Shown: positions 1 to 10,165, numbered from the stretch's first letter. The stretch is 64,000 nt of DNA from Rhodospirillaceae bacterium (GCA_018401495.1 JAGYJX010000021.1:248001-312000), one strand, 5' to 3'. Made by a program: numbers and translations. The notes: generated by a model not told the origin, from the letters alone.

Positions 1-804
<804 letters not shown>

Positions 805-875
805 GATCTCCGTCCCCTGTGTGTCGGGCGCCCTCCGTCGCGGAACCGTGCGATCCGCCGGGCGGGCGGCCGATC

Positions 876-2291
876 TTAGCCATTAGTGTGCACCGCGCAA
901 ACAGCCTCGATGCGGCGCAGCGACTCGGGCTGTCCAAGCGCTGCCAGCACCTCGAAGATGCCGGGCGACGTCGTCGAACCGGTGATCGCCGCGCGCAGCG
1001 GCTGCGCCACCTTGCCGAGCTTGAGGCCGCGCTCCTCCGCGTAGCGCCGAACCGCGTCCTCGATCATCGGTTCCGTGAACTCCGCTAGGCTGGCGAAATA
1101 GGGCAGCAATCCCGCCAGCGCGGCGCGACCGTCCTCGTCCAGCAGGGCCGCCGCCTTCGGATCCATGGGAATTGGGATGGAAGCGACATAGAATCGTGCG
1201 TTTTCAGCTAGTTCTGCAATGGTCTTGGCTCTTGACTTGAGGCCGCTCATGCCGGCCTTGAGCCGCCTCCTGGCTTCCTCGCCGACGGTGACGGCCGGGT
1301 CGGCGCTCAACCGGGCGGCCACCAGATCGACCAGCCGGTCGTCGTCGGCCTCGCGGATGTAGTGGCCGTTCACGCTGTCGAGCTTGGCGTAGTCGAAGCG
1401 CGCCGGGGCCCGCCCGACGCCGCTCAGATCGAACCACGCGATGGCCTGCTCGGTCGAGATGATCTCGTCGTCGCCATGCCCCCAGCCGAGACGCAGCAGA
1501 TAGTTCCGCATGGCCTCCGGCAGGTAGCCCATGTCCCGATAGGCGTCGACGCCGAGCGCCCCGTGGCGCTTCGAGAATTTCGCCCCGTCAGCCCCATGGA
1601 TCAGCGGCACGTGGGCGAACACCGGAACATCCCAGCCCATGGCCTGATAGATCAGCGATTGTCGGAAGGCGTTGTTCAGGTGGTCGTCGCCACGGATCAC
1701 ATGGGTGACAGCCATGTCATGGTCGTCGACCACCACCGAGTGCATGTAGGTGGGTGACCCGTCGGCGCGCAGCAGGATCATGTCGTCCAGCTGGGCGTGG
1801 GGCACCGTGACGTCGCCTTGCACGGCGTCGCGGATCGTCATTTCGCCGGCCAGCGGCGCCTTGATCCGGATCACCGGGTCGATGCCGGCGGGAGCGTCGG
1901 CGGGATCGCGGTCGCGCCATCGGCCGTCGTAGCGGATCGAGCGACCTTCGGCACGCGCCGTCTCGCGCATCTCCGTCAGTTCCTCGGGAGTGCAGTAGCA
2001 GCGGTAGGCCTTGCCCTGCTCGAGCAGCTGCTGCGCGACCTCGGCGTGGCGGGCGGCGCGCTCGGACTGGAACACGACCTCGCCGTCGCCCGCGAGGCCG
2101 AGCCAGGCGAGACCGTCGAGGATCGCCTCTACGGCTTCCTTAGTGGAGCGCTGACGGTCGGTGTCCTCGATCCGCAGGCGGTACACGCCGCCGTGGTGGC
2201 GGGCGAACAGCCAGTTGAACAGTGCGGTACGCGCCCCGCCGATGTGGAGATACCCGGTCGGCGACGGGGCGAAGCGGGTGACGACGGTCAT
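876..2291 (-). CDS. gltX: Glutamyl-tRNA synthetase
   Basis: This 471-residue class I aminoacyl-tRNA synthetase charges tRNA-Glu (or tRNA-Gln in bacteria using the transamidation route). The N-terminus carries TRFAPSPTGYLHIGGART with the HIGH-type signature near residue 16, IEDTDRQRS follows, and the second signature KFSKRHG lies around residue 240. The C-terminal anticodon-binding part is present and the length is normal for bacterial GluRS. The start is ATG at 2291. The gene is divergent from comEC, so its promoter must lie in the short AT-richer stretch around 2300-2390. Alphaproteobacteria often carry two GluRS paralogues; this one is in the conserved lexA-comEC-gltX-gltA position. Confidence 0.97.
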   Translation of the reverse strand: MTVVTRFAPSPTGYLHIGGARTALFNWLFARHHGGVYRLRIEDTDRQRSTKEAVEAILDGLAWLGLAGDGEVVFQSERAARHAEVAQQLLEQGKAYRCYCTPEELTEMRETARAEGRSIRYDGRWRDRDPADAPAGIDPVIRIKAPLAGEMTIRDAVQGDVTVPHAQLDDMILLRADGSPTYMHSVVVDDHDMAVTHVIRGDDHLNNAFRQSLIYQAMGWDVPVFAHVPLIHGADGAKFSKRHGALGVDAYRDMGYLPEAMRNYLLRLGWGHGDDEIISTEQAIAWFDLSGVGRAPARFDYAKLDSVNGHYIREADDDRLVDLVAARLSADPAVTVGEEARRRLKAGMSGLKSRAKTIAELAENARFYVASIPIPMDPKAAALLDEDGRAALAGLLPYFASLAEFTEPMIEDAVRRYAEERGLKLGKVAQPLRAAITGSTTSPGIFEVLAALGQPESLRRIEAVCAVHTNG

Positions 2292-2362
2292 GAGGCGCGT
2301 CTCGTTTCGCGTTGCGAGGATCGGCGACCGCGAGCGATCGCGTCAGCCTGGTTGGAGGGCGG

Positions 2363-4579
2363 GTGGTCTTTAACACAACCTCCGATCCGAGGCGACCGGC
2401 GGCGGCCTCTGCGCCTCGGCCCCTGGTGGCGACGATCGGGCAGCCGCCGTCCTCGGCTGCGGCGTGGCGGTATTGCCTCGCGCTGGTGCGTCGAGAGGCG
2501 CCCCGGCGGCTGCTCTGGTTGCCGGTCGCGCTCGCCACCGGGATCGGGGTGTACTTCGCCAGCCCGGTCGAACCAGCCGCAGGGCTCGGTCCCGGCCTGG
2601 CCGCCGTCGCGGCAACGGTCGCGGTCGCGCTTCGACGTTCCCGGGCGGTGGTCTGGATCGCGTTGCTCATCGCAGCGGCGGCGGTCGGCTTCTCGGTTGC
2701 CGAGCAGCGGACCCGTTTCAAGGCCACGGTCATGCTGGAGCGGGAGATCTGGGCCAGCATCGAAGGCGTACTGACCGCTGTTGAGCGGCGCCCGGCGGAC
2801 TGGCGGCTGACGCTTGCCGGCGTGACGGTGATCGACGGCGCGTCAACGCAGGCGCCCTCGGGTGTCCGGGTCACGATCGCCGGGGCGTCGAAGCGGCAGG
2901 CGGGAAACCCGCTTTCGATCGGCGACCGCGTCCGCTTGCGGGCCCGTCTTGGCCCGCCGCCGCCACCGGCCGCCCCGGGGGCCTTTGACTTTCAGCGTGA
3001 CGCCTACTTCCGGGGGATCGGGGCCATCGGCTTCGTGGTCGGACCGGTCGAGGTCCTGGAGCCAGCGCCCGCAGGTGCCGGCGCCGGCGTGCGGGCCATG
3101 GTCGATCGGGTGCGGGATCGCACCGCCCTTCGGATCCGCGAGGTGCTGCCGGGTCCGGCGGGCGCGGTCGCCGCCGCCATGCTGATCGGCGACCGCGCCG
3201 GCATTGACGAGACCACCGCCCAGGCGTTTCGCGAAACCGGACTGGCGCACCTGTTGGCCATCTCCGGGCTCCACATGGGCCTGGTCGCCGGCACGGTCTT
3301 CGTCACGGTGCGGACCGCGCTGGCGGCGTGGCCCGCCGTCGCCCTCCGACGGCCGATCAAGAAGTGGTCGGCCGCGGTCGCGCTGTTGGCGGCGGCGGGG
3401 TATCTGCTGCTGGCCGGGGCGCCGGTTCCCACCCAGCGGGCCTTCATGATGACGGCCGTGGTGCTGGTCGGCGTCCTGCTCGACCGCGAGACACTCAGTC
3501 TGCATCTGGTGGCCTGGGCGGCGGCTGCGGTGCTGCTGCTGGCGCCCGAAAGCCTTGTCGGCCCGAGCTTCCAGCTCTCGTTCGCCGCTGTCATCGCCCT
3601 GATCGCGGTCTGGGAGGTGGTGGCGGTGCGGCGGCGGGCTCGACCACGGCGCCGAAGCGGTCCTCTGCGGCGCACCGCTGGATACGTCGGCGGTGTTGCC
3701 GCGACCTCACTGGTGGCGTCGCTGGCCACGGCGCCGATCGTGGCCCACCATTTCCAGCAAGTGCCGGTGCTGGGCGCTGTGGCGAACCTGGCGGCGGTGC
3801 CGGTAACCGCGTTTCTGACGATGCCGGCGGGCGTACTGGGATTGTTGACGATGCCCGTTGGCCTGGAAACGTGGCCGCTGCGACTCATGGGGCTGGGTAT
3901 CGACGCGACCCTGTGGGCCGCCGAGGTCGCCTCGAAGGGACCGCTGACCGCGGTCGGGGTGCCGGCGCTCGGCACCGCTTCGATGGTTGTTCTGGCGCTG
4001 GGGGGCCTTTGGCTTGCGCTTTGGCGCACTCGAATTCGCTGGCTCGGCGCTGGGCTGGTGGGCGTCGGGTTGATCATCCCGACCCTTGATCGTTTACCGG
4101 ATGCCCTGATCTCGGCTGACGGTGACCTGACGGCGGTCAGGGTTCCCGGAACCGGCTGGGCGGTGTCGCGGGAGAGCGGCAGTCGCTTCGTTCACGACAC
4201 ATGGCGCCGACGTTGGGGCGGTGACGCCGGCACCACCTTTCTGGAACTCGACAACCGGGTTGATGGCACGGCCGCGTTCGGCTGCGACGGCCTTGGATGC
4301 GTCGTGCGGTTTGGCAACCGCCTGCTGGCGCTGGCGGCTACGCCGGAAGCGGCCGTCGAGGATTGTGCTCGCGCTGACGTCGTGGTCACGGCGACCAGGC
4401 TGCGGGACGGGTGCGACGGCGGCGCCATCGTGATCGACCGCGACGACCTTCGGCGTGAGGGTGCGCACGCAATCTGGCTCTCTCAGGGCGCCATCCGCGT
4501 TCGGTCCGTCAACGCGTCCAGGGGCCTGCGCCCCTGGGTAATTCGCCCTGGATCGCCAATCCGAACCGCCGACGACTAG
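2363..4579 (+). CDS. comEC: ComEC/Rec2-family inner-membrane protein
   Basis: A protein of about 738 residues with the ComEC layout: an N-terminal DUF4131-like region with two or three membrane helices, an OB-like extracytoplasmic segment, and a Competence domain of many helices that includes LLAISGLHMGLVAG and PVPTQRAFMM. ComEC forms the channel for single-stranded DNA uptake. The C-terminal part after about residue 590 resembles a degenerate metallo-beta-lactamase domain without a visible HxHxDH motif, as is common in alphaproteobacteria. I chose GTG 2363, preceded by GGAGGG. An upstream TTG (2312) would leave almost no room for the divergent gltX promoter, and a later GTG at 2426 is possible. 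Whether this strain is naturally competent cannot be judged here. Confidence 0.85.
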   Translation: MVFNTTSDPRRPAAASAPRPLVATIGQPPSSAAAWRYCLALVRREAPRRLLWLPVALATGIGVYFASPVEPAAGLGPGLAAVAATVAVALRRSRAVVWIALLIAAAAVGFSVAEQRTRFKATVMLEREIWASIEGVLTAVERRPADWRLTLAGVTVIDGASTQAPSGVRVTIAGASKRQAGNPLSIGDRVRLRARLGPPPPPAAPGAFDFQRDAYFRGIGAIGFVVGPVEVLEPAPAGAGAGVRAMVDRVRDRTALRIREVLPGPAGAVAAAMLIGDRAGIDETTAQAFRETGLAHLLAISGLHMGLVAGTVFVTVRTALAAWPAVALRRPIKKWSAAVALLAAAGYLLLAGAPVPTQRAFMMTAVVLVGVLLDRETLSLHLVAWAAAAVLLLAPESLVGPSFQLSFAAVIALIAVWEVVAVRRRARPRRRSGPLRRTAGYVGGVAATSLVASLATAPIVAHHFQQVPVLGAVANLAAVPVTAFLTMPAGVLGLLTMPVGLETWPLRLMGLGIDATLWAAEVASKGPLTAVGVPALGTASMVVLALGGLWLALWRTRIRWLGAGLVGVGLIIPTLDRLPDALISADGDLTAVRVPGTGWAVSRESGSRFVHDTWRRRWGGDAGTTFLELDNRVDGTAAFGCDGLGCVVRFGNRLLALAATPEAAVEDCARADVVVTATRLRDGCDGGAIVIDRDDLRREGAHAIWLSQGAIRVRSVNASRGLRPWVIRPGSPIRTADD

Positions 4580-4664
4580 GCCGTGGAAACTCAATCCAAA
4601 TTGATGTAAACACCTTTGTTCGTTCGAAGGGGCGGCTGCGGCCGGGGCGAAAGGGGACGTGGGA

Positions 4665-5126
4665 ATGCAGGATTCGCTACGCCAGAAGTGCTTCTCGATC
4701 CTCGCCGACGCGGTGTCTGAGGTGGTGGGCCGACGCAATCTGACTTACGTCGCCATCGTGCAGGCCTCCAAGGGCGGCGACGCCGGCAAGGAGCGTCTCG
4801 CGAGTTCCATGTTCCAACAGATATCCGTCACCAACCGCAAGCAGATCCGCAGCAACGCCCTTGAGAGGGCTCACGCCGAGCGGGCCCGCCTGCGTGACGC
4901 GTCGCGCCAGAAGCAGCCCGAGGCGGTGCTGGCCGATCTCGACCAAGCTGTTCGGTCGCCCGCAACTGGCTTGATCGACGGAGCAGCGGTTTCGTTCAGT
5001 ATTGACGAAGAAGCCCGACCAGCTTGCCCTGGACCTTCACCCGGTCGGGGCCAAAAATTCGCGTCTCGAAAGATGGGTTGGCCGGTTCGAGGGCGATCGA
5101 TTGGCCCTTGCGGCGCAATCTCTTGA
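4665..5126 (+). CDS. Hypothetical protein, 3' end antisense to lexA
   Basis: An unrecognised reading frame of 153 codons from ATG 4665, with AAGGGGA seven bases upstream (GTG 4659 is the alternative). Codons up to about 4960 strongly favour G or C in the third position, which supports real coding. The segment is basic and largely helical, with the run RKQIRSNALERAHAERARL. After about 4960 the third-position bias weakens and the frame continues 131 bases into the 3' end of lexA on the other strand. The true protein may therefore end near 4960-4990, with a missed stop or a frameshift. No domain is recognised. It is convergent with lexA and downstream of comEC. Confidence 0.45.
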   Translation: MQDSLRQKCFSILADAVSEVVGRRNLTYVAIVQASKGGDAGKERLASSMFQQISVTNRKQIRSNALERAHAERARLRDASRQKQPEAVLADLDQAVRSPATGLIDGAAVSFSIDEEARPACPGPSPGRGQKFASRKMGWPVRGRSIGPCGAIS

Positions 5127-5718
5127 GGGTCGCTTCCTGGTCGTCGACCAGCGCCACCACGATTGATCCGTTCTCGGCGGTGTCGCACTGTCGGATGATG
5201 ATGGTGTCGCCGTCGAGAATGCCGGCGTCGATCATCGAATCGCCCGAAACCTCCAAGGCGTAATGGTCGCCGCCGGTCAGCATGGTGGCCGGCACGGCGA
5301 TCGACGTCGACGGATCGCGCAGCGCCTCGATCGGCGTGCCGGCGGCGATCCGGCCGTACATCGGCAGATCGACGCTCTCCGGTCCTTCGCCAGGCCGCGG
5401 GGCCGCGACCGGCGGCTCTCCCCGGAACGGAAAGTTGCCGGGGATCACGTTCGGGGTAAAGCCACGCGCCGCCGGCCGATCCGATCGCGCGCCGCGTGCC
5501 ACCTGATCGGCGGTCCGCAACACCTCCAGGGCACGGGCACGGTGGGCGAGGCGGCGGATGAACCCCCGCTCCTCGAGAGCGGTGATGAGCCGATGAATCC
5601 CTGATTTGGACTTGAGGTCGAGCGCGTCCTTCATTTCGTCGAAGGACGGCGAGACGCCGGTCTCCTCGATCCGCTTCTGAATGAAGGCCAGCAACTCGTG
5701 CTGTTTCCTGGTGAGCAT
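4996..5718 (-). CDS. lexA: LexA repressor (SOS regulator)
   Basis: A 240-residue LexA, the repressor of the SOS DNA-damage regulon. The N-terminus starts MLTRKQHELLAFIQ and forms the winged helix-turn-helix. The self-cleavage site is Ala126-Gly127 (in YGRIAAGTPIEA), the catalytic serine is Ser161 (VSGDSMIDAG) and the base is Lys199 (ATLKRL), so autoproteolysis should be intact. The 30-residue insertion between the DNA-binding and protease domains is usual for alphaproteobacteria. A LexA-type box lies about 40 bases upstream (5757-5771), implying autoregulation. The gene ends ...LLRQY at 4996. Confidence 0.97.
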   Translation of the reverse strand: MLTRKQHELLAFIQKRIEETGVSPSFDEMKDALDLKSKSGIHRLITALEERGFIRRLAHRARALEVLRTADQVARGARSDRPAARGFTPNVIPGNFPFRGEPPVAAPRPGEGPESVDLPMYGRIAAGTPIEALRDPSTSIAVPATMLTGGDHYALEVSGDSMIDAGILDGDTIIIRQCDTAENGSIVVALVDDQEATLKRLRRKGQSIALEPANPSFETRIFGPDRVKVQGKLVGLLRQY

Positions 5719-5756
5719 GATCCGCGCCTCCCGACCGGCCGCGCCGAGACAGGCGC

Positions 5757-5771
5757 GAACAAAAACGGTAC
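5757..5771 (-). promoter_or_regulatory. Candidate LexA (SOS) box upstream of lexA
   Basis: The sequence GAAC-AAAAACG-GTAC matches 7 of 8 fixed bases of the alphaproteobacterial LexA box GAAC-N7-GAAC (its reverse complement is GTTC-N7-GTTC). A second, weaker copy, GTTC-TACTTTT-GGTC, lies at 5782-5796. The position 39 bases before the lexA ATG fits autorepression. Confidence 0.65.
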
Positions 5772-5852
5772 ATGGATCAATGTTCTACTTTTGGTCCCGC
5801 CGGACCGGTCAAGAAAATTCCAGACTTGGCGAGGGGTTGGCCGACCTTGGTG

Positions 5853-7103
5853 TCAGATCGAGAGAAAGCCGCCGTCCAGCGGCAGGATCGTCACCCGGTC
5901 GCCGCGCTGCCGGGCCGGGTCGTGAGGGGGGCGAACCACCAGGCAGTCGGCCTCGGCCAGCTTCGACATCATCGAACTGTCCTGGCGGGTGAAGGGTGTG
6001 ACGAGGCGCCGGCCCTCGGAATCGGTCTGCGACGTGGCGCGCATGTAGTCCTGGCGGCGATCGTTCGCCTTCAGGTCGACGGCCAGCACCGCTTCGCTCA
6101 GCGTCGCCGGCCCCGCGTCGAGCCCCAGCATCCGCTCGAGCGCGGGGCGCAGGAACACCGCGGCGCAGACCATGGTCGACACCGGGTTGCCGGGCAGGCC
6201 GAGCATCGGCACGGCGCCGAGTCGACCGAAGATCAGCGGTTTGCCGGGGCGCATCGCGATCTTCCAGAAGCCGACCTGCAGCGCGTCGGCCCCGAGCGCG
6301 CCGTCGCCGAGCGCTTCCTGGACCAGATCGTGGCGCCCGACCGAGGCGCCGCCGCTGGTCACCAGCAAGTCGGCGCCGCGCGCGCCGGCGGCCATGGCGC
6401 GCAACGCCTCGCGGTCGTCCGGCGCGATGCCGAGGTCGATGGCCTCGCCGCCGACCGCCCGCACGACGGCGGCGAGCGCGTAGGCGTTCGACGAAACGAT
6501 CCGCGTCGGCTCGTCGAGTTCTCCCGGCCGGACGATCTCGTCTCCGGTCGACAGGATCGCTACCCTGGGGCGTCGCCTGACCTGGAGCCAGGGAACATTC
6601 ATGGCGGCGGCGAGCCCGATGTCCCGGGCGGTCAGCCGGCGGCCGGCCGGCACACCGACGTCGCCGGTCCGGAAGTCGAGGCCCGCCGGCCGGACGAAGG
6701 TTCCGGCGGCGGCCCCCTCGCGCACCAAGATCTGGGCGCCGTCCTCCTCGGAGGCGGCGTCGACGTCCTCCTGCAGCACGATGCAGTCGGCGCCGTCAGG
6801 CACCGGCCCGCCGGTAAAGATTCGCACCGCCTCGCCAGGTCCGACGGTGCCGGTGTAGCCGCCACCCGCCGGCGCCGATCCGACGCGCCGCAGCGTCGCC
6901 GGCACCGCGGCGACATCGGCGGCGCGCACGGCGTAGCCATCCATGGCCGACACCGCCATCGGCGGCTGGGTGCGCCGGGCGGTGATCGGCTCGGCGGAGA
7001 CCCGCCCGAGCGCCTCCGACACCGGGACGACCTCGGCGGCCAGCGGCGAGACGGCGTCCAGGATGCGGGCGAGGGCGTCCTCGACCGGCAGCAGGTCACT
7101 CAC
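5853..7103 (-). CDS. moeA: Molybdopterin molybdenumtransferase MoeA
   Basis: About 416 residues. MoeA inserts molybdate into adenylylated molybdopterin, the last common step of molybdenum cofactor synthesis. Recognisable segments are AMDGYAVRA near the N-terminus, RIFTGGPVPDGADCIV, VAILSTGDEIV, the MoCF-like TSGGASVGRHD and MLGLPGNPVST. The start is one of two tandem GTG codons (7106 or 7103), preceded by GGGAG, and overlaps the end of moaC by eight bases, so the two are translationally coupled. The gene lies between moaC and lexA, as in many Rhodospirillales. Confidence 0.95.
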   Translation of the reverse strand: MSDLLPVEDALARILDAVSPLAAEVVPVSEALGRVSAEPITARRTQPPMAVSAMDGYAVRAADVAAVPATLRRVGSAPAGGGYTGTVGPGEAVRIFTGGPVPDGADCIVLQEDVDAASEEDGAQILVREGAAAGTFVRPAGLDFRTGDVGVPAGRRLTARDIGLAAAMNVPWLQVRRRPRVAILSTGDEIVRPGELDEPTRIVSSNAYALAAVVRAVGGEAIDLGIAPDDREALRAMAAGARGADLLVTSGGASVGRHDLVQEALGDGALGADALQVGFWKIAMRPGKPLIFGRLGAVPMLGLPGNPVSTMVCAAVFLRPALERMLGLDAGPATLSEAVLAVDLKANDRRQDYMRATSQTDSEGRRLVTPFTRQDSSMMSKLAEADCLVVRPPHDPARQRGDRVTILPLDGGFLSI

Positions 7104-7572
7104 CACGGAATTCTCCCGACTTGCCGCCAACCTTGTGAACCAGCCGGACGTCACCGATCGTCATGCTGCGGTCGACCGCTTTCACCATGTCGTAGACGGT
7201 GAGGGCGGCGACCGATACCGCGGTCAACGCCTCCATCTCCACGCCGGTGCGCCCGGTCAGCCGGCAGGTCGCCTCGATGTCGACGGCGTTGCGCTCGGGA
7301 TCGACGGCGAGGTCGACCTTGACCGAGGTGAGGGCGAGCGGATGGCAGAGCGGGATCAGGTCGGGCGTGCGTTTCGCCCCCATGATGCCGGCAAGCCGGG
7401 CGACCGACAGCACGTCGCCTTTCTTGACCCCGCCGCTGCGGATCATCGCGATGGTGTCGGGCGAGCAGTAGACGGCACCGCGGGCAGTCGCCGAGCGTTC
7501 GGTCTCGGCCTTGCCGCCGACATCGACCATCCGGGCGTTGCCGGCTTCGTCGAAGTGGGTGAAGTCGCTCAT
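7096..7572 (-). CDS. moaC: Cyclic pyranopterin monophosphate synthase MoaC
   Basis: A 158-residue MoaC, which converts 3',8-cyclo-7,8-dihydro-GTP to cyclic pyranopterin monophosphate, the second step of molybdenum cofactor synthesis. The peptide starts MSDFTHFDEAGNARMVDV and contains the conserved active-site blocks GGVKKGDVL, GAKRTPDLIPLCHPL and GVEMEALTAVSVAALTVYDM-type sequence. The length is normal. It follows trpC with a 23-base gap and overlaps moeA by eight bases. Confidence 0.96.
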   Translation of the reverse strand: MSDFTHFDEAGNARMVDVGGKAETERSATARGAVYCSPDTIAMIRSGGVKKGDVLSVARLAGIMGAKRTPDLIPLCHPLALTSVKVDLAVDPERNAVDIEATCRLTGRTGVEMEALTAVSVAALTVYDMVKAVDRSMTIGDVRLVHKVGGKSGEFRGE

Positions 7573-7595
7573 CAAGTCACCCGTGCGTTGGTTGA

Positions 7596-8400
7596 TCAGG
7601 CGACCGCGTCGGCGGGTCGGGCCAGGAGTGCACGGGTGGCCGCCGCGACGTCGGGCTGCCGCATCAGGGATTCGCCCACCAGGAAGCAGCGCGCCCCGAC
7701 CCTGGCCATGCGGGCCAGGTCGTCCGGCCGGTTGAGCCCGCTCTCGGCCACCAGGATTCGATCCGCCGGCACGCGACCGGCCAGCGCCTCGGTGGTCCCG
7801 AGGTCGGTGGTCATGGTCTTCAGGTTGCGGTTGTTGACGCCCAGCAGCGGCGATTTCAGGGCCAGCGCCCGGTCCAGTTCGCCGGCGTCGTGCACCTCGA
7901 TCAGCACGTCCATCCCCCACCCGAGGGCGGCGTCCTCCAGTTCCACGGCCTGGGCGTCGGAGAGCGCCGCCATGATGATCAGGATGCAGTCGGCGCCGAG
8001 GGCGCGCGCCTCGATCACCTGCCAGGGTCGAGCATGAAGTCCTTGCGCAGCACCGGCAGGGTCACCGCCGCGCGCGCCGCCACCAGGTAGGCGTCGGCGC
8101 CCTGGAAGTACTTTTCGTCGGTCAGCACCGAGAGGCAGGTCGCTCCGCCCTCGGCGTAGGCGCGGGCCAGCGCCGGCGGGTCGAAATCGGCCCGGATCAA
8201 ACCCTTCGACGGCGACGCCTTCTTGATCTCGGCAATCAGCCCGTAGCCGTCCCGCGACGCGCCCGCAGCGCCGCCGCGAACCCGCGCGGCGCGTCCGCGG
8301 CTTGCGCCGCCGCCTCGACCTCGGCGAGCGGGCGAGCGGCTTTGCGCGCGGCGACCTCGCGGCGTTTGTGGTCGCAGATCTCGGCGAGCACGTCGCTCAT
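7596..8400 (-). CDS. trpC: Indole-3-glycerol phosphate synthase, two frameshifts
   Basis: TrpC closes the indole ring in tryptophan synthesis. The ATG at 8400 overlaps the trpD stop (ATGA). The N-terminal frame MSDVLAEICDHKRREVA breaks near 8258, where one base is missing before the segment DGYGLIAEIKKASPSKG. That frame runs through LPVLRKDFMLDP and breaks again near 8029, where one base is missing in a CCC run before WQVIEARALGADC. The rest (LLGVNNRNLKTM, VAESGL, FLVGESLM) is intact. Adding the two bases gives 268 residues, the normal TrpC length, with active-site Lys and Glu segments present. Two single-base losses in an essential biosynthetic gene look like sequence errors. Confidence 0.9.
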
Positions 8401-9431
8401 GCTGCCGCCCCCCGGTTGGTCACCGCCACAAGCGCCGCCAGCTTGGCCTTGGCCTTGCCGCTGTCGATGATCTCGGCCGCCAGCGCCACGCCGTCGCGCA
8501 GGGTCGCGGCCTTGCCGGCGACGATCAGCGCGCCGGCGGCGTTCATCAGGACGATGTCACGATACGGGCCCGGCACCCCGTCCAGCACGGCGCGCAGGGC
8601 TGCCGCGTTGTAATCCGGCTCGCCGCCGCGCACCTGCTCGATGGATACCCGCGGCAGGCCGGCGTCCTCCGGGGTGATCTCAAAGGTCTCGATCCGGCCG
8701 TCGGCGAGCGACGCCACCGTGGTGACGCCGGTGGTGGTGATCTCGTCGAGGCCGTCGCCGTGCACCACCCAGGCCCGCTCGGAGCCGAGCTTGACCAGGG
8801 TCTCGGCCATTGGCACCACCCAGTCCTTGGAGAACACGCCGATCAGCTGGTTCTTCACCATCCCGGGGTTGGAGAGCGGCCCGAGCAGGTTGAAGATCGT
8901 GCGGGTGCCGAGCTCGACCCGGGTGCCGCCGACGTGGCGCATGGCGCTGTGATGGCGCGGCGCCATGAAGAAGCAGATCCCGGCTTCGTCGAGCGCGGCC
9001 TGCACCAGCCCCATGTCGCAGTCGATGTTGACCCCGAGGTGGGTGAGCACGTCGGCGGCGCCGGCGCGCGACGACAGCGCCCGGTTGCCGTGCTTGGCGA
9101 CGACCACGCCGGCGCCCGCCACCACGAAGGCGGCGGCGGTCGAGATGTTGTAGGTCTTGGCACCGTCGCCACCGGTTCCAACGGTGTCGATCGCGCCCTC
9201 GGGCGTCGGGATCTTCAGCGCTTTCGCCCGCATGGTACGCGCCGCGCCGGTGATCTCCGCCACCGTCTCGCCGCGCACCCGTAGCGCCATCAGGAAGCCG
9301 CCCATCTGCGCCGGGGTGGCGTTGCCCGACATGATGATGTCGAAGGCCATCTCGGCCTCGGACTCGGTCAGGGTTCCGCCGGTCGCCACGCGGGCGATCA
9401 GCGCCTTCATGTCCTGGATATCACCGGTCAT
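8397..9431 (-). CDS. trpD: Anthranilate phosphoribosyltransferase
   Basis: A 344-residue TrpD, which transfers phosphoribose from PRPP to anthranilate. The glycine-rich PRPP loop is seen as DTVGTGGDGAKTYNIST, followed by AKHGNRALSS and FFMAPRHHSAMRHV; NLLGPLSNP lies mid-protein. The start is ATG 9431 (MTGDIQDMK). A longer open frame upstream belongs to the trpG coding region in another frame. The stop overlaps the trpC start, so the order is trpG-trpD-trpC on one transcript. Confidence 0.96.
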   Translation of the reverse strand: MTGDIQDMKALIARVATGGTLTESEAEMAFDIIMSGNATPAQMGGFLMALRVRGETVAEITGAARTMRAKALKIPTPEGAIDTVGTGGDGAKTYNISTAAAFVVAGAGVVVAKHGNRALSSRAGAADVLTHLGVNIDCDMGLVQAALDEAGICFFMAPRHHSAMRHVGGTRVELGTRTIFNLLGPLSNPGMVKNQLIGVFSKDWVVPMAETLVKLGSERAWVVHGDGLDEITTTGVTTVASLADGRIETFEITPEDAGLPRVSIEQVRGGEPDYNAAALRAVLDGVPGPYRDIVLMNAAGALIVAGKAATLRDGVALAAEIIDSGKAKAKLAALVAVTNRGAAA

Positions 9432-9439
9432 GTTGATCT

Positions 9440-10076
9440 TCAGCCGTGGGTCCCCGACCGTTTCAGGCGCGCTTCGATCTCCTCGATGGGCTGGATCGGC
9501 ACACCGTTGAAACCGGCGAGACGCAGGAAATTGGCGAGCAGTCGATGGCCATGCTCGGAGGCGATGCTCTCCGGATGGAACTGGACCCCCAGCAGGGATA
9601 ATCACGGTGCTTCAGCCCCATGATCACGCCGTCGTCGGTCCAGGCGGTCTTCTCGAGCACGCTCGGCCAGCGCTCGTCGCCCACCACCAGCGAATGATAG
9701 CGGGTCACCTCGAAATCGCGGGGCAGGCCCTCGAACAGGCCCTTGCCGTCGGTGTGCACGGTCGAGACCTTGCCGTGCATCGGCACCGGGCCGCGCCGGA
9801 CAACTCCGCCGAAAACCTGACCCATGGTCTGGTGTCCCAGGCAGACCCCAGCATGGGCACTGTCGGGGCCAGCCGCTGGACCAGCTCGACGCAGATGCCG
9901 GCCCGGTCGGGATCGCAAGGACCGGGCGAGATGACGACGCCCTGCGGGTTCATCGCCGCGATCGCATCGACCGTGATCCGGTCGTTGCGGTGCACCTCGA
10001 ACCGCGCGCCCAATTCCCCGAGGAAGTGGTACAGGTTGTAGGTGAAGCTGTCGTAGTTATCGATCAGAAGAAACAT
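9440..10076 (-). CDS. trpG: Anthranilate synthase glutamine amidotransferase, two frameshifts
   Basis: TrpG supplies ammonia to TrpE for anthranilate synthesis. From ATG 10076 the peptide reads MFLLIDNYDSFTYNL and VISPGPCDPDRAG. One base is missing in a G run near 9850, just before the catalytic-cysteine block GVCLGHQTMGQ. A second base is missing in a CCC run near 9595, before GVQFHPESIASEHGH, which holds the catalytic His and Glu. The corrected product is 212 residues and ends 8 bases before the trpD start codon. All catalytic-triad segments are recoverable. No trpE precedes it; a divergent deacetylase-like gene is there instead. Confidence 0.9.
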
Positions 10077-10165
10077 TTCAGCAGCTTGTGAAAGTTTGTT
10101 AAGATCGCGCCGCAACGCGTTCTGGTTACCTTAACAACCCGATCACCGGCACGGAAGCGGCAAGC

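Noticed and set aside
4591..4604. Short inverted repeat TCAAT-CCAA-ATTGA after comEC
   Set aside because: Arms of five bases in an AT-rich pocket are too weak for a terminator, and no T tract follows.
7596..8400. trpC as a pseudogene
   Set aside because: The two breaks are single-base losses and all catalytic segments are intact. Similar breaks occur throughout the window, so sequence error is the better explanation.
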